Below are positions 39,501 to 53,169 of a DNA stretch of 64,000 nt, one piece after another. The DNA lies in contig CM044959.1 of NCBI GenBank assembly GCA_024516035.1, positions 11,033,588-11,097,587 of the forward strand, in the 5' to 3' direction. The DNA is from Bactericera cockerelli. Taxonomy: Eukaryota > Arthropoda > Insecta > Hemiptera > Triozidae. Each line of letters starts with the position of its first letter. Position 1 is the first letter of the stretch. A model generated the notes under the pieces. The model ran no database searches. It had not been told where the DNA came from and worked only from the letters and a program-made list of their open reading frames with translations. A program made the position numbers and the translations under genes.

Positions 39501-42500
39501 TTTCGTGTTGGTAGGTACATGGTTTCATGAGGGTAGTTCGGTATCAGAAGTGTGCGCGTGTCATCTTATGCGTGCAGGATTGTATTCACCCCTAGGTCTC
39601 CCGCAGGAATGGTAATATTAAGGAAAGTGCGTTTCTAATTAAAGCATGTACCATGTTATTCGCATTGAATCTTGATGAAATTCCGCAGTTCCCAAAGTAT
39701 CATTTTCAAATTTCTTACTTGAGAAACACTTGAATGAAAGTTTTTTTTCTCCATTAAACCAAAATTCTTCAATACTAACTTTACTGCCTGATCAAGACCA
39801 ATGAGTCCCAAATTTCCAGCAAATAACCTAAGACATTATTCTGTGGTCAAAATCCCAAGAGGAAAGATAACATGTTACGTTAAGTATCTTTTAGGTTTCG
39901 AACCCGCGACATGCCAGAGGACTTGACCACTAAACTACCGGGACAGCATGTGAACAAAACAAAGTAAAACCATCTAGGCTTTGAAAGGAGTTAAAATAAA
40001 ACCATGTTTTGAACGGAGGGGTCGGGGGCAATACATAACTAGTCAAGTGGTTAACACGCTAGTCTGGTAATCCAGGTAGTGTAGGGATCCGTTGGTTAGA
40101 ATGCCGCCCAATGCTTTAATTTTTAATTAATTATTTGAGAATGTGACCACATAATAATGAGACTCTGAGGGTTAGGTGGTAGAAAATGGTTGAGCATTAA
40201 CCTGGCCTGGTGTTAACTTTCCCCTAAAGAGTATTTATTATAATTATTCTGAATCACTGGAGTGAAATTATCAGAAAACTTTAAACTTTTAATGTTCAGC
40301 GCAAACTATTGATAAAGTTATCGACCACTTATGTAAATCTGTTTAAACCAAAAACAATTTTTTCCCAGCCGAGGATCGAACCCGGTACGCCAGAGTGAAA
40401 GACCAGTGCGCCAGCCACTCAACCACGGTACGGCACAAATCAAATTTCTAGCAAAAGGAAATATATTTTTTGCTCAAAATATATCTCGAACCCCCGACCT
40501 CTGGATTACCAGACATATGCGCAACGCCGCGCCTTGACCACTGAGCTACCGGGGCAGAATAAAATGAAAATTTACTTAAAGTTTATTTCAAACCTGCGAC
40601 CTTCCTATTTGGAGTCTGAGTTGTCGACTGGATGATCCCCGTGGCTTTCTGCTGTCTAGTGGCTAATCCTGATCCATTTTATTAACCCTTCACATCCGAC
40701 CAGACGGTAGTAGCTCCATTGACATGATACGTACTCAGGTGCATCAAATTCCATCCGTGCTCATGTGGCTGAAGGTCGAACTTTCTCTTTAAACTTTGAA
40801 TTTGGAAAAAAAATAAGTTTTTAAAGGAACGTTTATTAATTTGAATTCTATTTTTTTGTATACTCAAATTTTTTTTTTCAATTTGGGTTTAATGTCTAAT
40901 AAAATTGATTACTTGGCTTGTTATTAACACTTCTCATCAATTAGTTACCTAGATCCATAAGATAGCCAGCAAACTGTTATCAAATAGCAAATGCTTTTTT
41001 CTAAAATTATTTGCTAGAAACGTAAAAAAACTAGTTAATTACCAGTATGTTCCGACTCAATTTAAAACGAAAATCAATGGGGATGTAACTGGTATTGTCA
41101 ATTTCCAGCAGATGAAAGGCAATTTTTTTTAAATACCTATTGCCTTTTAATAAGGCTAATCTTTCTTTCTGGTAAACTTAATTTCTTATAAAAACGTATG
41201 TAAAACTCTACATCGCCAATGGAAAGTTGAAAACTTCTCGTTCTGTCACTGAAGTTAAGCAACGTCAGCGAGGTTAGAACCTTATTGGCGACCACTCAAT
41301 TTCGAAACATCGTGATTCTGCCTATTCATGGCCCCACTCGACCACCGTGACACTACGCCACAAATCAAATTTCTAGCAAAAGGAAAAATAATTTTTACTC
41401 AAAATATATCTCAAACCCTTGACCTCTAGATTACCAGACAGATGCACAACGCCGCGCCTTGGCCACTGAGATACCTGGACGGACTAAAATGAAAATTTCC
41501 TTAAACTTTATTTCAAACCTGCGACCTTCGTATTTGGAGTCTGAGTTGTCGACTGGATGATCCCCGTGGCTTTCTGCTGTCTAGTGGCTAATCCTGATCC
41601 ATTATATTAACCCTTCACATCCGACCAGACGGTAGTAGCTCCATTGACATGATACGTACTCAGGTGCATCAAATTCCATCCGTGCTCATGTGGCTGAAGG
41701 TCGAACTTTCTCTTTAAACTTTGAATTTGGAAAAAAAATAAGTTTTTAAAGGAACGCTTTATTAATATGAATTCTATTCTTTTTACTTTTTTATAACCAA
41801 GATTATTGTATTACTTGGCTAGTTATTAGCATTTCTCATGATTTACCTGTATTCATAAAATAGCCAGCAAACTTTATCAATAGGTAATTTTCTTTTTCTA
41901 ATAATAGGTACTAGCTGAAATTCCGCACTTCGTCGCCGTTGAGGTTTTTGCCCGTGGCTAATCCTATTTGGATTTTTTAAAAATCCTTCATTGGTACGCA
42001 ACTAAACCTCCATACCTACATTTAAAATTAGGAGTAATGCCTTAAGCACATATAGTACGCCTATGTTTGTACCGGTTTAAAGTAAAACTGAAATCAATGA
42101 GGATGTAGCTGGTTTTGTAAATTTCCAGCAAATGAAAGGCAAACCTCCCTTTTTGGAAAACCTAAAGTCTATAAAGACATAAGTGAATCTCTACATGAGT
42201 TTTTCTTATCTCCGACATAACATTGAAAACTTCTCGTTCTGTCACTGAAGTAAGCAACATCAGTGAGGTTAGGACCTATGTGGTGACCATACAAATGAGA
42301 ATCTACGTAATGACAGGCTAGTGGCTATGGGTATTCTCAGCCCCACTCAGGCTACGTGAGGTTAATGTGAGAAGCTGGTTTGTGAGTTTCCAGAGAATGA
42401 AGGGTGAAATCCTCGTCTTGAAAAAGGAAATTAATTTTGCAACGCCAAAAACAAAACATATGGCTTCACCATTTATTTGAAAGAGGCGTTAAAGAAAAAG

Positions 42501-42632
42501 CAGAATAAATTAAAACAAAGTTTTAAACTACTGACGTCAACTTAGAAATAATAAATTATTTATCTACAGTGTCGCATTTATCTACATTTATCCAACTTTA
42601 TTTCAAAACTGGCTCGCCCTGAATAGTATTTG

Positions 42633-43945
42633 GGGCGAGAGTAGCCCGGTGTACTGCGGGTTGCAGCACGTGCGACATCTGCAGGCGGAACTTACTAGGC
42701 AGGAGGACGAGCAGGCCGCGTTCACACGACTCAAGCACACGATCGGCCAGTACGAGGAACACGCGGCCAAAGTGACTGCGGAGAAGTTTGCTTTGCTCTC
42801 CAAGTGAACAGGCCGCGTTCACACGACTGAGACATACACTGGGGTAGTACAAGATGTAGCCAAAGTGACCGCAGAGAAGTTTGCTTTGCTCTCCAAGTGA
42901 ACAGGCCGCGTTCACACAACTGAGAAATACACTGGGGTAGTACAAGGTGTAGCCAAAGTGACCGCAGAGAAGTTTGCTTTGCTCTCCAAGTGAACAGGCA
43001 GCGTTCACACGACTGAGACACACACTGGGGTTGTACAAGGTGAAGCAAAAGGACCGCAGAGAAGTTTGCTTTGCTCTCAAAGTGAACAGGCCGCGTTCAC
43101 ACGACTGAGAAATACACTGGGGTAGTACAAGGTGTAGCGAAAGTGACCGCAGAGAAGTTTGCTTTACTCTCCAAGTGAACAGGTAGCGTTCACACGACTG
43201 AGACACACACTGGGGTTGTACAAGGTGAAGCAAAAGTGGCCGCAGAGAAGTTTGCTTTGCTCTCCAAGTGAACAGGCCGCGTTCACACGACTGAGACATA
43301 CACTGGGGTAGTACAAGATGTAGCCAAAGTGACCGCAGAGAAGTTTGCTTTGCTCTCCAAGTGAACAGGCCGCGTTCACACAACTGAGAAATACACTGGG
43401 GTAGTACAAGGTGTAGCCAAAGTGACCGCAGAGAAGTTTGCTTTGCTCTCCAAGTGAACAGGCAGCGTTCACACGACTGAGACACACACTGGGGTTGTAC
43501 AAGGTGAAGCAAAAGTGACCGCAGAGAAGTTTGCTTTGCTCTCAAAGTGAACAGGCCGCGTTCACACGACTGAGAAATACACTGGGGTAGTACAAGGTGT
43601 AGCGAAAGTGACCGCAGAGAAGTTTGCTTTACTCTCCAAGTGAACAGGCAGCGTTCACACGACTGAGACACACACTGGGGTTGTACAAGGTGAAGCAAAA
43701 GTGGCCGCAGAGAAGTTTGCTTTGCTCTTAAAGTGAACAGGCCGCGTTCACACGACTTAGACACACGCAGGGTAGTACAAGGTGCAGCCAAAGTGACCGC
43801 AGAGAAGTTTGCTTCTCAAAGTGAACAGGCCGCGTTCACACGACTTAGACACACGCAGGGTAGTTCAAGGTGCAGCCAAACTGACCGTAGAGAAGTTTGC
43901 TTTGCCCTCCAAGTGAACAGGCAGCGTTCACACGCTAGGGTAGTG
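42633..43945 (+). pseudogene. NUP160 exon 12 copy and 93-bp array, unit 2
   Basis: The frame stays open to TGA at 42805-42807, identical in protein to unit 1. The 93-bp array has the same length and subtype order as in unit 1. The minus-strand 397-residue open frame across it is an artefact of the repeat. Confidence 0.88.
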
Positions 43946-44370
43946 TGCAAGGCCTAGCCAATGTGACCCGGAAGATGTTTTTACTAGTGCATTGGTAGTC
44001 AAGTGGTTAACGCACTAGTCTGGTAATCCAGGTAGCTTAGGGGTCCGTTGGTTCGAATAGGGAATCCAACGCTTTGCAATGAATTGACTTGATAGAATTT
44101 ATCTATGGATTTCGCCCTTAATGTTCCGTTTAGAAACGCGCTCTTTACTAATTATTAAAGTTTGCCAATGGTTTGATTTCATAGGATTTTTTATCATAAT
44201 TATAATTTTATAGTTTTCATTTTTTGATTTGCTTTTTTAGTTGCAACACAAGTGTACCGGAGATAAAAGTTATTATAGATAAAAATGTATACTTACTTGT
44301 CTTTTGTGAGTCCGCTTTGTGTTGTACATGTTCATTTTGATTACGCTTTTCAATTTGGAATGAATGTGGA

Positions 44371-46091
44371 TTGCAGAATTTTGATTGAACTTGAACACAA
44401 CTTAATTTTGACAAACTTCAGAATTTTGATTGATTTTTAACACAACACAATTTTGGTGGACTGCAGAATTTTGATATTCAACGCAACATAATTTTGGTAG
44501 ACTGTATAATTTTGAAGACAACATAATTTTGATGGACTGTAGAATTTTGAAGACAGCATAATTTGAGTGGACTGCAGAATTTTGGGTGGACTGCAGAATT
44601 TTGAACACAACATAATTTTGATGGACTGCAGAATTTGGAGACAGCATAATTTTGATGAACTGCAGAATTTTGAAGACAACATAATTTTGATGGACTGCAG
44701 AATTTTGAAGACAGCATAATTTGGGTGGACTGCAGAATTTTGAAGACAGCATAATTTGAGTGGACTGCAGAATTTTGAAGACAACATAATTTTGATGGAC
44801 TGCAGAATTTTGAAGACAGCATAATTTGGGTGGACTGCAGAATTTTGAAGACAACATAATTTTGATGGACTGCAGAATTTTGAAGACAGCATAATTTGGG
44901 TGGACTGCAGAATTTTGAAGACAACATAATTTTGATGGACTGCAGAATTTTGAAGACAGCATAATTTGGGTGGACTGCAGAATTTTGAACACAACATAAT
45001 TTTGATGGACTGCAGAATTTGGAGACAGCATAATTTTGATGAACTGCAGAATTTTGAAGACAACATAATTTTGATGGACTGCAGAATTTTGAAGACAGCA
45101 TAATTTGGGTGGACTGCAAAATTTTGAAGACAGCATAATTTTGATGGACTGCAGAATTTTGAAGACAGCATAATTTGGGTGGACTGCAGAATTTTGAACA
45201 CAACATAATTTTGATGGACTGCAGAATTTGGATACAGCATAATTTTGATGAACTGTAGAATTTTGAACACAACATAATTTCTGATGGACTGCTGAATTTT
45301 GAAGACGGCATGATTTTGATGGACTGCAGAATTTTGAAGACAGCATAATTTTGATTGATTGCAGAATTTTGAAGACAGCATAATTTTGATAGATTGCAGA
45401 GTTTTGAAGACAACATAATTTTGATGGACTGCAGAATTTTGAAGACAGCATAATTTGGGTGGACTGCAAAATTTTGAAGACAGCATAATTTTGATGGACT
45501 GCAGAATTTTGATGACAGCATAATTTTGATGGATTGCAGAATTTTGAAGACAGCATAATTTGGATGGACTGCAAAATTTTGAAGACAGCATAATTTCGAT
45601 GGACTGCAGAATTTTGAAGACAGCATAATTTTGATGGATTGCATAATTTTGAAGACAGCATAATTTTGATGGATTGCAGAATTTTGAAGACAACATAATT
45701 TTGATGGACTGCAGAATTTTGAAGACAACATAATTTTGATGGACTGCAGAATTTTGAAGACAGCATAATTTTGATGGATTGCAGAATTTTGAAGACAGCA
45801 TAATTTTGATGGACTGCAGAATTTCGAAGACAGCATAATTTTGATGGACTGCAGAATTTTGAAGACAACATAATTTTGATTGATTGCAGATTTTGAAGAC
45901 AGCATAATTTTGATGGACTGCAGAATTTTGAAGACAGCATATTTTTGAAGACAACATAATTTTGGTAGACTGCAGAATTTTGATTTTCAATACAACTCAA
46001 TTTTGATGGACTGCAGAATTTTGATCTCGAACACAACATAATTTTGGAAGACTGCAATCTCGCATACATTATAATTTTGACAGACTGCAGA
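44371..46091. repeat. 35-bp satellite, unit 2
   Basis: About 49 units, a few more than unit 1 (an insertion around 45380-45530 with gatagattgcagagttttg). It contains the longest minus-strand frames of the window, 475-581 residues. Confidence 0.96.
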
Positions 46092-49000
46092 TGTTTGATT
46101 CGTGAGACTTTCAATTTTGAATTTTTCAGATACGACGTAATTTTCATTGTAAAGTGTTGTGTTGTTTTTGCTTCTTAGTACCTGCAAACAAGAATATTTT
46201 TATCAGAACAATCACAAAACATAGTTTAAACTAAAATGTCTCTTATTCATCTTAAAGTCTTTATTGGTTGAGTCATAAGGACTGCATGCAGCTTTAGTCA
46301 GGTTTGTTTCCCATTTTGTCAAAAAAAAAAAAAAAAAAACCGTTCTCATCACTCAGATTAGATGCTTTATTTGAGCTCGGCTAGTTTGGCAACGTCAAGT
46401 AATTGAGTAATAATAATCATGGCCTTATTTATATCTACTGCTGCAATAGGACTAATGTGTCCCGTTATTCCAGCTGTAAGCCCAAACTAGACGTATTTTT
46501 TTGTTGTTGTTAACATCCCAAATGGCAGGTCGAATTGTCATGTCACGACTGGGTTTGAAGTGTGATCTCTCCACTACCAGAAAGACGAATCATTACCAGA
46601 ACCACCCGGAACAATAGGGCCAAATTATAACCTAACCCCTCAATGGGAAGTAAACATACTTAGTAAAAATAACAATTTGTAAAGCGAAAATAGTTGAATT
46701 GATTGAATTCAGAATAAACTACTATCTAGTTTGTCATTTTTAAACCTATAAATTAAAAAAAGAAGAAAAATAAATTTACGTACCTGTGAGCAACTTAAAA
46801 AGCAAATCCTGAAATACAAGTTTGAAAATGGAAAAATACAATTGGCATTGGGGAATTTCAATCTCAAAGCATTGGCAGACAATAGTTACATAGTATTAGT
46901 AAAGATAAGTGACGTATGACACTAAGAATAACAAATACAATAATACATCAAAATCGTCATAAATACTTTTTATTAACATTAGTTACAAACAAAGACAAAG
47001 AAGGCATTATATAGAACAAGATTGAATTGGTGAAAGAAAACACGAAAATTAATATGGTAATCATAAAAGTTTAAATACAAAATAAAGAACAATATAAACA
47101 AGAATAAAAAATAAACAACATAGACAAAATATAGACAGATGTCCTAACGAAAGGGCGGGGTTATTAAGGTGTAATTTAATATAGGTAATGTACTTAGAAA
47201 TATATTTTTTTTCGTGTTGGTAGGTACATGCTTTCATGAGGGTAGTTCGGTATCAGAAGTGTGCGCGTGTCATCTTATGCGTGCAGGATTGTATTCACCC
47301 CTAGGTCTCCCGCAGGAATGGTAATATTAAGGAAAGTGCGTTTCTAATTAAAGCATGTACCATGTTATTCGCATTGAATCTTGATGAAATTCCGCAGTTC
47401 CCAAAGTATCATTTTCAAATTTCTTACTTGAGAAACACTTGAATGAAAGTTTTTTTTCTCCATTAAACCAAAATTCTTCAATACTAACTTTACTGCCTGA
47501 TCAAGACCAATGAGTCCCAAATTTCCAGCAAATAACCTAAGACATTATTCTGTGGTCAAAATCCCAAGAGGAAAGATAACATGTTACGTTAAGTATCTTT
47601 TAGGTTTCGAACCCGCGACATGCCAGAGGACTTGACCACTAAACTACCGGGACAGCATGTGAACAAAACAAAGTAAAACCATCTAGGCTTTGAAAGGAGT
47701 TAAAATAAAACCATGTTTTGAACGGAGGGGTCGGGGGGCAATACATAACTAGTCAAGTGGTTAACACGCTAGTCTGGTAATCCAGGTAGTGTAGGGATCC
47801 GTTGGTTAGAATGCCGCCCAATGCTTTAATTTTTAATTAATTATTTGAGAATGTGACCACATAATAATGAGACTCTGAGGGTTAGGTGGTAGAAAATGGT
47901 TGAGCATTAACCTGGCCTGGTGGTAACTTTCCCCTAAAGAGTATTTATTATAATTATTCTGAATCACTGGAGTGAAATTATCAGAAAACTTTAAACTTTT
48001 AATGTTCAGCGCAAACTATTGATAAAGTTATCGACCACTTATGTAAATCTGTTTAAACCAAAAACAATTTTTTCCCAGCCGAGGATCGAACCCGGTACGC
48101 CAGAGTGAAAGACCAGTGCGCCAGCCACTCAACCACGGTACGGCACAAATCAAATTTCTAGCAAAAGGAAAAATATTTTTTGCTCAAAATATATCTCAAA
48201 CCCCCGACCTCTGGATTACCAGACATATGCGCAACGCCGCGCCTTGACCACTGAGCTACCGGGGCAGAATAAAATGAAAATTTACTTAAAGTTTATTTCA
48301 AACCTGCGACCTTCGTATTTGGAGTCTGAGTTGTCGACTGGATGATCCCCGTGGCTTTCTGCTGTCTAGTGGCTAATCCTGATCCATTATATTAACCCTT
48401 CACATCCGACCAGACGGTAGTAGCTCCATTGACATGATACGTACTCAGGTGCATCAAATTCCATCCGTGCTCATGTGGCTGAAGGTCGAACTTTCTCTTT
48501 AAACTTTGAATTTGGAAAAAAAATAAGTTTTTAAAGGAACGTTTATTAATTTGAATTCTATTTTTTTGTATACTCAATTTTTTTTTTTTCAATTTGGGTT
48601 TAATGTCTAATAAAATTGATTACTTGGCTTGTTATTAACACTTCTCATCAATTAGTTACCTAGATCCATAAGATAGCCAGCAAACTGTTATCAAATAGCA
48701 AATGCCTTTTTCTAAAATTATTTGCTAGAAACGTAAAAAAACTAGTTAATTACCAGTATGTTCCGACTCAATTTAAAACGAAAATCAATGGGGATGTAAC
48801 TGGTATTGTCAATTTCCAGCAAATGAAAGGCAATTTTTTTTTAATACCTATTGCCTTTTAATAAGGCAAATCTTTCTTTCTGGTAAAGTTAATTTCTTAT
48901 AAAAACGTATGTAAAACTCTACATCGCCAATGGAAAGTTGAAAACTTCTCGTTCTGTCACTGAAGTTAAGCAACGTCAGCGAGGTTAGAACCTTATTGGC

Positions 49001-50343
49001 GACCACTCAATTTCGAAACATCGTGATTCTGCCTATTCATGGCCCCACTCGACCACCGTGACACTACGCCACAAATCAAATTTCTAGCAAAAGGAAAAAT
49101 AATTTTTACTCAAAATATATCTCAAACCCTTGACCTCTAGATTACCAGACAGATGCACAACGCCGCGCCTTGGCCACTGAGATACCTGGACGGACTAAAA
49201 TGAAAATTTCCTTAAACTTTATTTCAAACCTGCGACCTTCGTATTTGGAGTCTGAGTTGTCGACTGGATGATCCCCGTGGCTTTCTGCTGTCTAGTGGCT
49301 AATCCTGATCCATTATATTAACCCTTCACATCCGACCAGACGGTAGTAGCTCCATTGACATGATACGTACTCAGGTGCATCAAATTCCATCCGTGCTCAT
49401 GTGGCTGAAGGTCGAACTTTCTCTTTAAACTTTGAATTTGGAAAAAAAATAAGTTTTTAAAGGAACGCTTTATTAATATGAATTCTATTCTTTTTATTTT
49501 TTTATAACCAAGATTATTGTATTACTTGGCTAGTTATTAGCATTTCTCATGATTTACCTGTATTCATAAAATAGCCAGCAAACTTTATCAATAGGTAATT
49601 TTCTTTTTCTAATAATAGGTACTAGCTGAAATTCCGCACTTCGTCGCCGTTGAGGTTTTTGCCCGTGGCTAATCCTATTTGGATTTTTTAAAAATCCTTC
49701 ATTGGTACGCAACTAAACCTCCATACCTACATTTAAAATTAGGAGTAATGCCTTAAGCACATATAGTATGCCTATGTTTGTACCGGTTTAAAGTAAAACT
49801 GAAATCAATGAGGATGTAGCTGGTTTTGTAAATTTCCAGCAAATGAAAGGCAAACCTCCCTTTTTGGAAAACCTAAAGTCTATAAAGACATAAGTGAATC
49901 TCTACATGAGTTTTTCTTATCTCCGACATAACATTGAAAACTTCTCGTTCTGTCACTGAAGTAAGCAACATCAGTGAGGTTAGGACCTATGTGGTGACCA
50001 TACAAATGAGAATCTACGTAATGACAGGCTAGTGGCTATGGGTATTCTCAGCCCCACTCAGGCTACGTGAGGTTAATGTGAGAAGCTGGTTTGTGAGTTT
50101 CCAGAGAATGAAGGGTGAAATCCTCGTCTTGAAAAAGGAAATTAATTTTGCAACGCCAAAAACAAAACATATGGCTTCACCATTTATTTGAAAGAGGCGT
50201 TAAAGAAAAAGCAGAATAAATTAAAACAAAGTTTTAAACTACTGACGTTAACTTAGAAATAATAATTTATTTATCTACAGTGTCGCATTTATCTACATTT
50301 ATCCAACTTTATTTCAAAACTGGCTCGCCCTGAATAGTATTTG

Positions 50344-51195
50344 GGGCGAGAGTAGCCCGGTGTACTGCGGGTTGCAGCACGTGCGACATCTGCAGGCGGA
50401 ACTTGCTAGGCAGGAGGACGAGCAGGCCGCGTTCACACGACTCAAGCACACGATCGGCCAGTACGAGGAACACGCGGCCAAAGTGACTGCGGAGAAGTTT
50501 GCTTTGCTCTCCAAGTGAACAGGCCGCGTTCACACGACTGAGACATACACTGGGGTAGTACAAGATGTAGCCAAAGTGACCGCAGAGAAGTTTGCTTTGC
50601 TCTCCAAGTGAACAGGCCGCGTTCACACAACTGAGAAATACACTGGGGTAGTACAAGGTGTAGCCAAAGTGACCGCAGAGAAGTTTGCTTTGCTCTCCAA
50701 GTGAACAGGCAGCGTTCACACGACTGAGACACACACTGGGGTTGTACAAGGTGAAGCAAAAGTGACCGCAGAGAAGTTTGCTTTGCTCTCAAAGTGAACA
50801 GGCCGCGTTCACACGACTGAGAAATACACTGGGGTAGTACAAGGTGTAGCGAAAGTGACCGCAGAGAAGTTTGCTTTACTCTCCAAGTGAACAGGCAGCG
50901 TTCACACGACTGAGACACACACTGGGGTTGTACAAGGTGAAGCAAAAGTGGCCGCAGAGAAGTTTGCTTTGCTCTTAAAGTGAACAGGCCGCGTTCACAC
51001 GACTTAGACACACGCAGGGTAGTACAAGGTGCAGCCAAAGTGACCGCAGAGAAGTTTGCTTCTCAAAGTGAACAGGCCGCGTTCACACGACTTAGACACA
51101 CGCAGGGTAGTACAAGGTGCAGCCAAACTGACCGTAGCGAAGTTTGCTTTGCCCTCCAAGTGAACAGGCAGCGTTCACACGCTAGGGTAGTGTGC
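50344..51195 (+). pseudogene. NUP160 exon 12 copy and 93-bp array, unit 3
   Basis: The open frame reads LQAELARQEDEQAAFTRLKH ... LLSK-TGA (stop 50516-50518). It keeps the Ala of the real exon where units 1 and 2 have Thr. Confidence 0.88.
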
Positions 51196-51614
51196 AAGGC
51201 CTAGCCAATGTGACCCGGAAGATGTTTTTACTAGTGCATTGGTAGTCAAGTGGTTAACGCACTAGTCTGGTAATCCAGGTAGCTTAGGGGTCCGTTGGTT
51301 CGAATAGGGAATCCAACGCTTTGCAATGAATTGACTTGATAGAATTTATCTATGGATTTCGCCCTTAATGTTCCGTTTAGAAACGCGCTCTTTACTAATT
51401 ATTAAAGTTTGCCAATGGTTTGATTTCATAGGATTTTTTATCATAATTATAATTTTATAGTTTTCATTTTTTGATTTGCTTTTTTAGTTGCAACACAAGT
51501 GTTCCGGAGATAAAAGTTATTATAGATAAAAATGTATACTTACTTGTCTTTTGTGAGTCCGCTTTGTGTTGTACATGTTCATTTTGATTACGCTTTTCAA
51601 TTTGGAATGAATGT

Positions 51615-53169
51615 GGATTGCAGAATTTTGATTGAACTTGAACACAACTTAATTTTGACAAACTTCAGAATTTTGATTGATTTTTAACACAACACAATTT
51701 TGGTGGACTGCAGAATTTTGATATTCAACGCAACATAATTTTGGTAGACTGTATAATTTTGAAGACAACATAATTTTGATGGACTGTAGAATTTTGAAGA
51801 CAGCATAATTTGAGTGGACTGCAGAATTTTGGGTGGACTGCAGAATTTTGAACACAACATAATTTTGATGGACTGCAGAATTTGGAGACAGCATAATTTT
51901 GATGAACTGCAGAATTTTGAAGACAACATAATTTTGATGGACTGCAGAATTTTGAAGACAGCATAATTTGGGTGGACTGCAGAATTTTGAAGACAGCATA
52001 ATTTGAGTGGACTGCAGAATTTTGAAGACAACATAATTTTGATGGACTGCAGAATTTTGAAGACAGCATAATTTGGGTGGACTGCAGAATTTTGAACACA
52101 ACATAATTTTGATGGACTGCAGAATTTGGAGACAGCATAATTTTGATGAACTGCAGAATTTTGAAGACAACATAATTTTGATGGACTGCAGAATTTTGAA
52201 GACAGCATAATTTGGGTGGACTGCAAAATTTTGAAGACAGCATAATTTTGATGGACTGCAGAATTTTGAACACAACATAATTTTGATGGACTGCAGAATT
52301 TGGATACAGCATAATTTTGATGAACTGTAGAATTTTGAACACAACATAATTTCTGATGGACTGCTGAATTTTGAAGACGGCATGATTTTGATGGACTGCA
52401 GAATTTTGAAGACAGCATAATTTTGATTGATTGCAGAATTTTGAAGACAGCATAATTTTGATAGATTGCAGAGTTTTGAAGACAACATAATTTTGATGGA
52501 CTGCAGAATTTTGAAGACAGCATAATTTGGGTGGACTGCAAAATTTTGAAGACAGCATAATTTTGATGGACTGCAGAATTTTGATGACAGCATAATTTTG
52601 ATGGATTGCAGAATTTTGAAGACAGCATAATTTGGATGGACTGCAAAATTTTGAAGACAGCATAATTTCGATGGACTGCAGAATTTTGAAGACAGCATAA
52701 TTTTGATGGATTGCATAATTTTGAAGACAGCATAATTTTGATGGATTGCAGAATTTTGAAGACAACATAATTTTGATGGACTGCAGAATTTTGAAGACAA
52801 CATAATTTTGATGGACCATGCATATGAATCGATTTGAAGACAGCATAATTTTGATGGATTGCAGAATTTTGAAGACAGCATAATTTTGATGGACTGCAGA
52901 ATTTCGAAGACAGCATAATTTTGATGACTGCAGAATTTTGAAGACAACATAATTTTGATTGATTGCAGATTTTGAAGACAGCATAATTTTGATGGACTGC
53001 AGAATTTTGAAGACAGCAATATTTTGAAGACAACATAATTTTGGTAGACTGCAGAATTTTGATTTCAATACAACTCAATTTTGATGGACTGCAGAATTAT
53101 CTCGACATACAATCATAATTTTGGAAGACTGCAATCCGCATACATTATATTTGACAGACTGCAGATGTT
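51615..53169. repeat. 35-bp satellite, unit 3, with an irregular patch
   Basis: The satellite is as in the others, but 52815-52835 reads gaccatgcatatgaatcgat in place of unit sequence. Bases 52920-53170 carry many single-base losses not seen in the other units (e.g. gatgactg, gatgttgattc, tatatttgacag). Confidence 0.94.

Larger units (their letters stand above)
33181..42591. repeat. Large tandem array, unit 1 (9411 bp)
   Basis: Order: family E fragment (33181-33218), exon-12 copy and 93-bp array (to about 34520), truncated SINE C (34567-34648), candidate exon and satellite (34957-36544), old SINE A, spacer with family F, SINE A, SINE C, tRNA-like heads and 5S-headed D (to 42480). It contains an internal 1838-bp repeat (36143-37980 and 37981-39818) and an internal duplication of about 928 bp (40581 and 41509 both start cctgcgaccttc) that copy 0 lacks. 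Confidence 0.92.
42592..50302. repeat. Large tandem array, unit 2 (7711 bp)
   Basis: Same order as unit 1 but without the internal 1838-bp repeat. Base differences from unit 1 are rare over kilobases (for example aaggtagcgttc for aggcagcgttc at 43183), so the duplication is recent or being homogenised. Confidence 0.93.

Noticed and set aside
33487..43791. 297-397 residue minus-strand frames (LRAKQTSLRSL, SVCLSRVNAACSLGEQ repeats)
   Set aside because: Antisense translations of the 93-bp exon-12 array; the sense strand explains the sequence.
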